DNA from: Candidatus Sumerlaeota bacterium
GTDB lineage: Bacteria; Sumerlaeota; Sumerlaeia; JADFCT01
NCBI GenBank assembly: GCA_026398575.1
Contig: JAPLSP010000471.1
Coordinates: forward strand, 1 to 23,174
DNA length: 23,174 nt
Direction of reading: 5' to 3'
In this document: positions 7,743-14,874 of the stretch, piece by piece
How the letters are laid out: each line of letters starts with the position of its first letter
Numbering within the stretch: position 1 is the stretch's first letter
Notes under the pieces: generated by a model
What the model was told of the DNA's origin: nothing
The model's database searches: none
The model's input: only the letters and a program-made list of their open reading frames with translations
Program-made: the position numbers and the translations under genes

Positions 7743-8795
7743 CTACAAGCATTGAGGGTGAAAATTGGAGTCCCCCTGCTTTCGATTCATTATGTCCTGC
7801 CTGCGGCGGCCAAGATTCTCAATTTCATAAGTGCCCGTGCCAATGCGGATACGGACTGTTCCATGACAACCGGCACAGGAACCCCTGCAAAGACTAGAAC
7901 GCGAATAGGATGGCATATCAAATCCTTTCTCTTCAGCAACAGAGCGTATATGATTATGGCATCTGGCGGTCATCTGTGTGCACAGGATTTCCGCACTACA
8001 GTCCTGGCAGGCATCGAAGGCCTCTTGACATGGGTGCGAATGTCTATTTTGGGTTCCAACGGAGAAGATTACATGTTTCGGATTGTGCAGTACATCCTTC
8101 AACAGCCAGACATAATCGCTGTAAACGGTATCGGCTGACGAAAGAATGCCGCCATGATGGGGCGCTACCATTACATCAGGTCGGAATGCTTCGTATTTAT
8201 TGAGGGCTAGCAACGCAGGTCGGTCGGCGTCAGCCGGCATAAGGAAAATCTGGCCACCACAATCAAGAGCAAGAATAGCGCTGCAGCGATTGGTTGGGCT
8301 GGCAACGCCACTTTCGGTGTATGCGCCTAGTATGTTTGGAAAATTCGGGGCCAGCATATAGAGAACGGATACGCCGCGTTTATAAATAGGGTAAGCTCGC
8401 CCCAATTTTGGAACGTACGCCTGATAAATTTCGCCCGTGAATCGTTCGCATGCGCCCTCTTTGCAGATTACGTCATATATTTTCAGCGCAGACGGCTCCC
8501 TGTCGTAAGGGAAATAAATGGCACGAATTCTATTAGAAAAGGCATTGATGATATCCAGTGCACCATTGTAATGATCGCTGTCGTTATGCGAGACAACAAG
8601 TGCCGCGATCTCCGGTTCGGAATTCTCAGCAAGGAATTGTAGGGGAAGGCAGTCATTCTTTCCCCGCACAGGGCCACCATCAATGACAACAAAGGCTGGC
8701 GGGGTACCGTGTTCCCCGCGAAAAGAGAGTATTTGGCAGAGGCCCTGCCCGACATCGAAGACGCGCAATTCTACTGTAACTTGTGCGTCATCCAT
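7743..8795 (-). CDS. ComEC/Rec2-type metallo-beta-lactamase-fold hydrolase with Cys-rich C-terminus
   Basis: 350 residues. It starts ELRVFDVGQGLCQIL, the DVGQG signature of the ComEC/Rec2-like MBL subgroup. VVIDGG (36-41) and SHNDSDH (69-75, the HxDxDH metal site), ADAD (188-191), PHHGG (212-216) and HSHP (252-255) follow. There are no membrane segments, so it is a soluble cytoplasmic enzyme rather than a DNA channel. Residues ~256-320 are Cys/His-rich and end CRGSCAGCHGT (C303, C307, C310), suggesting an extra metal site. MBL proteins of this type are phosphoesterases or nucleases in several systems; the substrate here is unknown. It starts 21 bases after the stop of the TIGR04255-like gene, with a weak ACAGG ribosome site, so they form one operon. 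Confidence 0.8.
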   Translation of the reverse strand: MDDAQVTVELRVFDVGQGLCQILSFRGEHGTPPAFVVIDGGPVRGKNDCLPLQFLAENSEPEIAALVVSHNDSDHYNGALDIINAFSNRIRAIYFPYDREPSALKIYDVICKEGACERFTGEIYQAYVPKLGRAYPIYKRGVSVLYMLAPNFPNILGAYTESGVASPTNRCSAILALDCGGQIFLMPADADRPALLALNKYEAFRPDVMVAPHHGGILSSADTVYSDYVWLLKDVLHNPKHVIFSVGTQNRHSHPCQEAFDACQDCSAEILCTQMTARCHNHIRSVAEEKGFDMPSYSRSSLCRGSCAGCHGTVRIRIGTGTYEIENLGRRRQDIMNRKQGDSNFHPQCL

Positions 8796-8816
8796 AGGAC
8801 GGACCTGTCGTAATTA

Positions 8817-10355
8817 TCAAGAGACCGAGGAGGAAGAGGATTCATCTCTTAGGCCACCCCATAAATCCGCTGGCGCAGAGGGTAGCTGTTCGAGCGAGCG
8901 CACGGGCAGCGCTTTACGGGCTTTGGCAAGTTGCATTTCTGTAAAGGGCCGCCTGCGCTCCCAGTCTGTGATACCAATCAGCCTAGCGTTCTGCCACTCG
9001 CGCAGCGTCACTGCTTCGAATAGAGTGCCTGGGGGAAGCCCCAGAAAATCGCTAGGGACCTTATTAACGGCGGCGTTAATGCTTTCTATCCTTCCGTCGT
9101 CCCATTTTATTCCAATAATAGTACCCCGACGCCGAGCAAAACGTCCTACTTCTCGCATACGAACAGGTGTTTCGAATCTGTACGTCGCAATATCAATGCT
9201 ATTTTCAAAGAGGCGCCATTGGGAATAATCCTCAACCTGCATCTGATGCGGAAGCAGTGCCAGCAAGTACTGGAAGCGGGAGTGAATCTCCAATGCCCAA
9301 TTGGACCTGGCCTCTATGGGCGTATTGCCCTCTCCGTAGTATTCGCTAACATCCGGATTTCCGAATTTCCACTTATGAATTGATGTATGGAATTGATTAA
9401 CAAAAGGCATTGACTTCTTAAGCTGATAAGTAGGCGCATCTACGAAGGGGGGAGTAATTTCCGTAAAGTAGATGGTATCACTTAGGCAGTAGGATTCCGT
9501 GTAGCGCGGATCATTCTGCGGTGCCGAGGCATGCAAAGCATAGGGAGCCTTGTAATGAGCCGAAGCGCCTTGCGCGGAACTTGGAAGGTCGGCGGAAGCA
9601 AGAGCCATTTTAGGGTAAGATATCGTTTCGGACGCAAGGGACTCGGAATTGCCCGCCAGCGATATCGCATAATCCCATTGCAAGCGAAAGCGCCTTACGC
9701 CGTCCTGAAGACCGGCGTCTTGTAATATCTTCAGGGTAAGCTTATCGTCAGGACAATCTGTCTCCATTAAAACATCAAGATTGAACTGCCTGAGCGAGGC
9801 CGGGAAACCGGCTGGTATATCCGGAAGAATGCGCAAGTAATCCTTAATCTCATCGGCTGATTGGCTAGCCGGTATCTCTAGTAAATCAACATAAATAAGT
9901 TTCGCACTGTTGATGCCCTGGGGCTTGAAAAGATCGCAGTAGAGCTCATGCAGAATCAGAAACTCCTCGGAGAGTTCGTGATATCCGGGATGATCAGATC
10001 CTTCACGCAAAAGACTGAGCGCCAGCACGTCGTCGGAGAGATGAAGCCAGAACTTGGTATCCCTTTTGCGAGCTGATGCCGAAACGATACGATCCACTTT
10101 TCTTACTTCCTTCAGGATATCCGGGCGGCCTTTTTCGAATTTCAGCTGCACATTTCTTTCGACTCTGCAGTTTTCGAAAGCGTAGCCTCGATCCTTGACA
10201 GCATCCTCATATTTCTCGCATGTGTCTCTCCCCCAAGGCGCCTTGGTTTCGGAAGGCCGATAGGACAGCTGGACTACGGTCTCCAGTACCGGCGGCTTGG
10301 CCATCTGGAAGGCAGCAAGTGGAGATAGGGCAATGGCAGGAGGGGGCGTGTTCAT
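8817..10355 (-). CDS. TIGR04255-like protein with C-terminal extension, partner of the MBL hydrolase
   Basis: 512 residues, no signal peptide or membrane segment, cytoplasmic. The N-terminal ~200 residues resemble the sporadically distributed TIGR04255 family: KPPVLETVVQLSY (20-32) as the PPxxE opening, FWLHLSDDVLALS (102-114), a tyrosine/leucine helix, then LIYVDLLEIP (153-162). That family is normally ~250-280 residues; here a further ~250 follow, including an SH3-like stretch RRGTIIGIKWDDG (409-421) and a Ser-rich end. The function of TIGR04255 proteins is unknown. A promoter (TTGATC, 18 bases, TATCAT) lies so close to the ATG that the leader would be about 7 bases with no ribosome site. 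It is read with the MBL gene downstream and the restriction gene 120 bases upstream. Family call is moderate; tight pairing with the MBL gene is seen directly. Confidence 0.55.
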   Translation of the reverse strand: MNTPPPAIALSPLAAFQMAKPPVLETVVQLSYRPSETKAPWGRDTCEKYEDAVKDRGYAFENCRVERNVQLKFEKGRPDILKEVRKVDRIVSASARKRDTKFWLHLSDDVLALSLLREGSDHPGYHELSEEFLILHELYCDLFKPQGINSAKLIYVDLLEIPASQSADEIKDYLRILPDIPAGFPASLRQFNLDVLMETDCPDDKLTLKILQDAGLQDGVRRFRLQWDYAISLAGNSESLASETISYPKMALASADLPSSAQGASAHYKAPYALHASAPQNDPRYTESYCLSDTIYFTEITPPFVDAPTYQLKKSMPFVNQFHTSIHKWKFGNPDVSEYYGEGNTPIEARSNWALEIHSRFQYLLALLPHQMQVEDYSQWRLFENSIDIATYRFETPVRMREVGRFARRRGTIIGIKWDDGRIESINAAVNKVPSDFLGLPPGTLFEAVTLREWQNARLIGITDWERRRPFTEMQLAKARKALPVRSLEQLPSAPADLWGGLRDESSSSSVS

Positions 10356-10368
10356 AGCGACGAGGAAA

Positions 10369-10398
10369 ATGATAGGTTTGAGCAGGCATGGAGATCAA
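10369..10398 (-). promoter_or_regulatory. Putative sigma70 promoter of the TIGR04255-MBL operon
   Basis: On the minus strand, TTGATC (10398-10393), an 18-base spacer and TATCAT (10374-10369). The ATG is 13 bases after the -10, implying a nearly leaderless mRNA. Pattern match only. Confidence 0.35.
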
Positions 10399-10475
10399 AG
10401 GAATTCTTCTGTAGATCAAGTTAAATCGTCGGAAGATTTGAGTGGGAATGCAGGATACGCTCGCCCAACCTGCTA

Positions 10476-12058
10476 TTAGGCCAGTTTCATAGCGATATGC
10501 TCATCGAGGATTTCGCGGACTGTCAGGGGGATGATTACTTTGTGGGAGCGTTTGAAGAAGGCGCTGATTTCTTCGAGAGCGTCGGAGGTATAGGCGAAGG
10601 AGACGAAGAAGCCTTTGGGGCTGTGTTCGCTGCGCATGAGGACGGCTTGGAAGGCGTCTATGTCGGGGCGGCCAACCTTGTCCTTTTGTTTGACTTGGAT
10701 GGGATACCAGATATTCATGAAATCGAAGACATCCTTCTGTTTATCGGGCGCGGCGCCCACGGGGAAGATGCGGCCGTCTATGCCCATGTCGCCGACTTGG
10801 GTCTTGTTGGGGATGCCGCCGAGGGCGATGACGGCCCAGTTCTCAAACTCGAAGGGCGGGAGAGCGCGGAGTTTTTCTTCGGTCCAGGGCAGGTCGCGCA
10901 CGACGAAGCCGCGTCCAACGCGCCAGAGTTTCTCGTCTTCAGGCAATCCGCACGCGTCGCGCATGCGCTTGGCCATGCGCGGCAGGCAGTGGGCGAGATG
11001 TCTATGCCGATCCACTGCCGGTTGAGTTTCTGCGCGGCGACGAGCGCCGTGCCGCATCCGCAGAAGGCATCGAGAATAATGTCGTTTTCGTTGCTGCTGG
11101 CTTTGATGATGCGTTCGAGGAGAGCGAGGGGCTTTTGTGTGGGGTAGCCAAGACGCTCTTGCGCCATCGAATTGATCGGCGGGATGTCGGTCCACACGGC
11201 CTTAAGCGGCATTCCGACCCCGAGGTAGCGCTTATATTGAGGGAATCCTGGGCCACTCGAAGTGCCTTGGCGCTTGTGCGGCGTCCAATAGATTAAGCCA
11301 TTTTCATCTAAAAGATCCAGCTTTTCCTGGGTCGTTAAATCTTTTAGTTTTCTTTCGGGATGGACTCCCTTGAGAGCAATCATGGGAACGGCCCAGTGCC
11401 TACCGATATTGGCCGGATCAAAGCCACGCCATGGCTTCGACGAGTCTCCATCAGCAGTTCCTGCGCCGGTTAAGTCTGAGAGTCGGTAAGTGCCCTTCTC
11501 GTCTTTATATCTATACTTCGTATCAAGATAGCTCTCCTCATACGGTTGGAGAATTGGATTCCATACATGATCTGCGCTGCCGGTATAAAAAAGGATGTTG
11601 TCGAAGTTCCTCCCATATTGTGACGCGTCATTGTGGGAAGGTGTCCGTTGCCAGATGATATCATTCTGAAAATTATTCTCCCCGAAAATCTGGTCGAGCA
11701 TGACCTTGACGTAGTGGGACGCGTGCCAGTCGCAGTGGTAGTAGAACGAGCCGGTTTTCTTGAGGACGCGGGCGAGCTCGACGCAGCGCGGGCGCATGAA
11801 TTCGATGTAGGCCTGAGTCGAGGCGTGGCGGTCTTCGAAGGCGCGCTTCTCCTTGGTCTCGCCCCAGAAGACTTCGTAGTTGCGGTTGGAGTTGAAGGGC
11901 GGATCAATGTAGATCAGGTCCACGCAGGCGTCGGGGAGTTTGGCGAGTTGTTCGAGATTGTCGCCGCAGAAGATTACGCGGGTATCCACGAAAGACGACG
12001 GCTTGCCGGGCTTGGCGGGTGGCTCGGCGGCTTCTTTTGTCGCCTTGGACTTAGACAT
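10476..12058 (-). pseudogene. DNA methyltransferase (N4/N6 type) fused to a PD-(D/E)XK restriction endonuclease domain, broken by a frameshift
   Basis: From the ATG at 12058 the first frame encodes a beta-class amino-methyltransferase: DPPF (52-55, motif IV) precedes the target region, and DAFCGCGTA (330-338, AdoMet motif I) lies near the end, followed by [12 protein letters not shown] (to residue 360). At about 10977-10981 one base is missing. The other frame then continues [18 protein letters not shown] and runs to 10476. This part carries an Mrr-like endonuclease: [24 protein letters not shown] and the IQVKQ core. Rejoined, the product is ~527 residues, a single-chain restriction-modification enzyme. 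As read, the methylase core is intact but gains an unrelated 66-residue tail and the nuclease is not in frame. Either a real inactivating mutation or a sequence error could explain this. No slippery heptamer is seen at the junction. Confidence 0.8.
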
Positions 12059-12081
12059 GGAGCAGGGCCTTTCTGGAGCGA

Positions 12082-12095
12082 CAGGCTATAGCCTG
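12082..12095. promoter_or_regulatory. Perfect 14-bp palindrome upstream of the methyltransferase-endonuclease gene
   Basis: CAGGCTATAGCCTG lies 23 bases upstream of the ATG at 12058. It could be an operator controlling the restriction gene, although no controller protein is encoded nearby, or a transcript hairpin. Seen directly; role inferred. Confidence 0.35.
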
Positions 12096-12258
12096 CATGG
12101 CCCAGAGTGGGGCTGGCGGAATTTTAGAACGAATGATGTATAGCGCGCGGGGGCGGCGGGGGCCAAGCTCAAAAGCAGTTGTTTTCGGGGACGTGTGACC
12201 TCCCGCGCCCGGCTTTCAAGAAGCGAATCGTCTGCAAGATTCTCCCGGACGTTCGAGA

Positions 12259-12600
12259 CTACTGCATCTTGAACTGGCGTTTCACAAAATCCATCCAGAG
12301 TTTCGTGTGCGCCGGGCTGTTCTTCTCAATGCCCGTGTGAACCTGGCACTCGATGCCTAACGCGTCCATCTTCTCTTTGAGCGCCTTGCCGAAGCGCGGG
12401 TGATGAATCCCGGTGTTTTGGTCCCTGATCGGCGTTTCCAGCGTGCTGCTGTAAACCAGCAGGGCCGGGGCGTCGTCCTTGGTCAAGTGGGTGAGCGGCG
12501 AGCACTCCTCGAATAGTTGATACTTTTCAGGGGGCAACTGATCCAGGTTGTCCGGTTTCATCCGGAACAGCATCGCCAAGGCGCCGATCTTGTACGTGTC
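12259..12600 (-). pseudogene. C-terminal remnant of an alpha/beta hydrolase (esterase-like)
   Basis: About 112 residues remain before the stop at 12259. They begin around YKIGALAMLFRMKPDNLDQL and contain SPLTHLTKDDAPALLVYSST and GIHHPRFGKALKEKMDALGI. This looks like the C-terminal part of alpha/beta-fold esterases found in PVC bacteria, where the strand before the loop carries the acid residue and the HH segment the catalytic His. The nucleophile-bearing N-terminal half is absent: upstream of ~12600 the sequence becomes the CCTGTCCCC repeat and then the IS element. The truncation point at the repeat suggests recombination or insertion there. Not expected to be active. Confidence 0.6.
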
Positions 12601-12626
12601 TATTTCGGTATTTCGGGGACAGGTTA
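12601..12626 (-). repeat. RAYT-tail repeat interrupted by the IS4-family element
   Basis: The reverse complement reads TAACCTGTCCCCGAAATACC. Its last 11 bases on the plus strand, GGGACAGGTTA (12616-12626), are repeated at 14496-14506 as the target-site duplication, so the IS landed in a pre-existing copy of this repeat. Confidence 0.8.
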
Positions 12627-12644
12627 GAATGGCGCTAAGATAAG
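12627..12644. repeat. Left terminal inverted repeat of the IS4-family element
   Basis: 18 bases, perfect reverse complement of 14478-14495. It contains the transposase stop codon (12635-12637). Confidence 0.93.
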
Positions 12645-14014
12645 GGTTTCTTGTATCGGTTCCTATGCATGATCTCCTTGAATTCGGATCGAGGTTTATT
12701 GAGCAGTTGGTAATCTTTTGGCCGTCTTTTTCTGGCGCGCGGCTCAACGCGGTTGGGCCGGTAGGGTGTCCGATCTGCGGCAATGCATGACAGCAAATCC
12801 TTGAACATTTTGCCGCGCTTGCAGCCGCTGCCCACAAGCGCCATTTTCGGCGCCCACTGGCGGATGGCCGCTACCGCGCCGGCAAAGCTGATCCTGACAT
12901 TATCTACCTTGTATTGTTGTGACGCCTGCGCCATCAAGGCGCGCACAAGGTTGTAGGCGATCAGACGCATCGTCAGTTCCTTGCGGATCATCGCCGGCGT
13001 TTTGCAGCGCAACACATCCATCTTCATCGTGATCTTGATGTCGCGCAAGAATAATTCGACCCGCCAACGCCGGAGATATAATTCAGCGAACGCCTCGGCC
13101 GGATACGCCACGGAATCGAGCAGCGTGGTCGCCACGATAATCTTGTCAGTGCGGAATCCCGGCCATTGGACTTGAATGGTAATGTGCCGGACAAGCATTG
13201 AAGAAGGAAGTTGATTCCATTCCTCGAATGAAAGCCACTTGGGTCTCCAAGAAGACTTGATCCACTCAACCAGGACGTCATTCTTGCCCAGCCGCCGGAT
13301 TTCCTTGACTCCCACGGACCGCCGCGCATGCAATCGCATGACGCTATCCACGCCCCGCTTCAGGAGTATCCAGAAGTCGGCGAAACTGCAGAAGCCCCGG
13401 TCCGCCAGCATCACATCGCCGCTTTCCAGCAAATCCCACATCTGCCGCCACAGCGTTCGTTCGTCCACCGTCTTGGGACCATAGGCCACGTTCAAGATCG
13501 CGCCAGTGGCCAGTAAAAACAGCGCCACCAGACGCATCAGAGGAAATCCGCAACCCGGCTTCTGCTTTTTAGATTGGGGATACGCTTTTTGATTCGCAGG
13601 CGTGTCCGGCATCGAGAGCGTTGTTCCATCCGCCACTTTGACATTTCTTCCATGCCAGCAGGTTGCTTCATAAGAGCGCAGGCCTTTGACGCTATTGTCA
13701 AAGGCCTTTTGCGCATAGCTCTGCGGCAGCCGACACCGCGCTTGGCAATAGGCGGAGGTGTTGGATGAGATCTTTTTCTTTTTTTGGAGCGACCGCCATG
13801 CTTGGGCCTGGCACAAGGATTCGCGGCAGGTTTGCGCGGCGCTGAGTGTTTGGGAGAGAAAAAGCCAGAAGATTTGCGGCGGGCTAAAAACGCGTTTCCG
13901 AGACTTGGCCGGGGATTCGGGCAGTGCGATAAGATCGCCGGCCAAGGCTTCCAGATCGCAGGGTGAGGCGCCGCTCAACTGGCGGACGTGGGAGGAAAAG
14001 GAACCGAGGGACAT
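12635..14014 (-). CDS. IS4-family DDE transposase
   Basis: 459 residues from the ATG at 14014, which has a near-perfect AGGAGG ribosome site 7 bases upstream. A longer TTG-initiated frame to 14107 would overlap the promoter and is rejected. The RNase H-like catalytic domain is complete: KVADGTTLSMPD with Asp129, VMLADRGFC with Asp205, and YLRRWRVELFLRDIK with Glu320. The last fits the IS4 signature Y-x2-R-x3-E-x6-K exactly (Y313, R316, E320, K327). The enzyme cuts and pastes the element at its inverted repeats. The tail is strongly basic. The frame ends inside the left inverted repeat, so the element has no spare sequence on that side. Confidence 0.93.
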   Translation of the reverse strand: MSLGSFSSHVRQLSGASPCDLEALAGDLIALPESPAKSRKRVFSPPQIFWLFLSQTLSAAQTCRESLCQAQAWRSLQKKKKISSNTSAYCQARCRLPQSYAQKAFDNSVKGLRSYEATCWHGRNVKVADGTTLSMPDTPANQKAYPQSKKQKPGCGFPLMRLVALFLLATGAILNVAYGPKTVDERTLWRQMWDLLESGDVMLADRGFCSFADFWILLKRGVDSVMRLHARRSVGVKEIRRLGKNDVLVEWIKSSWRPKWLSFEEWNQLPSSMLVRHITIQVQWPGFRTDKIIVATTLLDSVAYPAEAFAELYLRRWRVELFLRDIKITMKMDVLRCKTPAMIRKELTMRLIAYNLVRALMAQASQQYKVDNVRISFAGAVAAIRQWAPKMALVGSGCKRGKMFKDLLSCIAADRTPYRPNRVEPRARKRRPKDYQLLNKPRSEFKEIMHRNRYKKPLS

Positions 14015-14027
14015 GGAACGCCTCCTG

Positions 14028-14067
14028 AAAAAAGAGATTGACGCGCGAAAAAAGGGATTGACGCGCG
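14028..14067. repeat. Two tandem 20-base units in the transposase leader
   Basis: AAAAAAGAGATTGACGCGCG (14028-14047) and the same with one change, GGG for GAG (14048-14067). They lie in the transposase 5' leader and contain the -35 of the divergent promoter. They might bind a regulator or alter transposase translation. Confidence 0.8.
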
Positions 14068-14107
14068 CTGAGCATTCATGTATATATACATGAATTCTTT
14101 GTGTCAA
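14058..14107. promoter_or_regulatory. Overlapping divergent sigma70 promoters of the IS element
   Basis: Plus strand (passenger gene): TTGACG at 14058-14063, 17 bases, TATATA at 14081-14086. Minus strand (transposase): TTGACA at 14107-14102, 17 bases, TATACA at 14084-14079. The two -10 boxes share bases, so polymerase cannot occupy both at once. Both have ideal spacing and near-consensus boxes. Confidence 0.7.
14074..14095. promoter_or_regulatory. 22-bp perfect palindrome over both -10 boxes (putative operator)
   Basis: ATTCATGTATA followed by its exact reverse complement. It covers the -10 regions of both divergent promoters, the classic position for a dimeric repressor. The regulator is unknown; the passenger protein is a candidate by position only. 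Confidence 0.55.
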
Positions 14108-14149
14108 GGAGGAAATTTCACGCCTGACGAAACGTCTAATTCAAGCCTG

Positions 14150-14467
14150 ATGGACCGTTACGAGAATCTAAAACAGTCACTTCTCAACCTCGGTCCAATT
14201 GCTCAAGGGAGCATCTGGCCGCGCATGATTCGCCGGAAGGATTCGCGCGGGCGAATGAGGACTTTCGGGCCATACTATCAGTGGACGAAAAAAGAAAAAG
14301 CCAGGACGGTGCTCGTGAACTTGAGCGCGTCAGAAGCCAAAATCTATGGCCGCGCGATCCGCGAACACCGGAAAATGGAAAAAATCCTGGCAAAAATGAG
14401 GGCTACTGCGCTGAAAATGCTTGAGTTGGCCATCAAAAAATGGCAAAAAAGGGTGAGTGGGAATTGA
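14150..14467 (+). CDS. Small basic passenger protein of the IS4-family element (possibly DUF6788-like)
   Basis: 105 residues from the ATG at 14150. The open frame reaches back to 14078, but the promoter -10 at 14081-14086 puts the transcript start near 14093, so the earliest ATGs are unlikely. An AAGGAGGA site at 14106-14113 has only an ACG codon at the right distance (14120), so the true start is uncertain. The protein is rich in Lys and Arg. It has a central GSIWPRMIRRKDSRGRMRTF-GPYYQWT segment, then a helical C-terminus. This outline recalls short DUF6788-type proteins (GPYY then a KT-V-L-S strand), but the usual Cys cluster is missing. It lies wholly inside the inverted repeats, so it travels with the transposase. 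Function unknown; DNA or RNA binding is plausible from the charge. Confidence 0.65.
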   Translation: MDRYENLKQSLLNLGPIAQGSIWPRMIRRKDSRGRMRTFGPYYQWTKKEKARTVLVNLSASEAKIYGRAIREHRKMEKILAKMRATALKMLELAIKKWQKRVSGN

Positions 14468-14477
14468 GAAAAGAGCG

Positions 14478-14495
14478 CTTATCTTAGCGCCATTC
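14478..14495. repeat. Right terminal inverted repeat of the IS4-family element
   Basis: Perfect reverse complement of 12627-12644, followed directly by the 11-bp target duplication (14496-14506). Confidence 0.93.
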
Positions 14496-14626
14496 GGGAC
14501 AGGTTATTCTACTCTTGACTTGTTTCGTTTTGTTTCTGGGTGATTTTGCTTTCAGATTCCACATGCCAGCACTCTCGTCCCCGCAAGGGAATTGACTTCA
14601 GGCGGCTTTTTCCCATTCTTTCGCTG

Positions 14627-14725
14627 GAGCGTGTGCGAAAAGTGAGTGTTTCCCGCATAAATACGCCCAAGAACCGGCGTTTTTATGCGGGAAACACCTC
14701 AGACAAGTACCTTTCGCACACGCTC
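14627..14725. repeat. Palindromic dispersed repeat (MITE- or REP-like), full form of the 6610 copy
   Basis: The arms GAGCGTGTGCGAAA (14627-14640) and TTTCGCACACGCTC (14712-14725) are reverse complements. Nested inside, TGTTTCCCGCATAAA and TTTATGCGGGAAACA pair again, then ACGCC and GGCGT, leaving a small loop CAAGAACC. The right half matches 6610-6677 closely. It has no coding potential. The rest of 14507-14874 shows no gene; near 14838-14870 there are short GATATTGGATATT-type repeats. Confidence 0.75.
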
Positions 14726-14874
14726 TGAGTCCATTGTTCAGTTTCCTGATTGAATACCGATTGCATGGGGCCGCCGCTCCAAAAAATTAAAAAACTTAAA
14801 AGTGCAGGAACGAACCCAATTTTAGATACGCTGGTTGTGATATTGGATATTGAATGTTGGATATTGGCTGTTAG

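Larger units (their letters stand above)
12627..14495 (-). mobile_element. Complete IS4-family insertion sequence with passenger gene
   Basis: 1869 bases bounded by perfect 18-bp terminal inverted repeats: GAATGGCGCTAAGATAAG (12627-12644) and its reverse complement (14478-14495). They are flanked by perfect 11-bp direct repeats, GGGACAGGTTA (12616-12626 and 14496-14506). A 10-12 bp target duplication and the transposase signature both fit the IS4 family. It carries the transposase gene (minus) and a divergent small gene (plus), with their promoters between them. All parts look intact, so the insertion is probably recent and may still be mobile. Confidence 0.93.

Noticed and set aside
7743..8795. 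ComEC competence DNA channel
   Set aside because: It has no membrane segments or competence domain; only the soluble MBL domain is present.
10960..11000. Programmed ribosomal frameshift joining methylase and nuclease
   Set aside because: No slippery heptamer or following stem is apparent at the junction; a one-base deletion or sequence error is simpler.
12259..12837. Single 192-residue gene reading from the IS into the hydrolase fragment
   Set aside because: The first part is out-of-frame transposase DNA and the inverted repeat; only the part below ~12600 resembles a hydrolase.
14015..14107. N-terminal extension of the transposase from a TTG at 14107
   Set aside because: It would start inside the -35 box of its own promoter; the ATG at 14014 has a near-perfect ribosome site.
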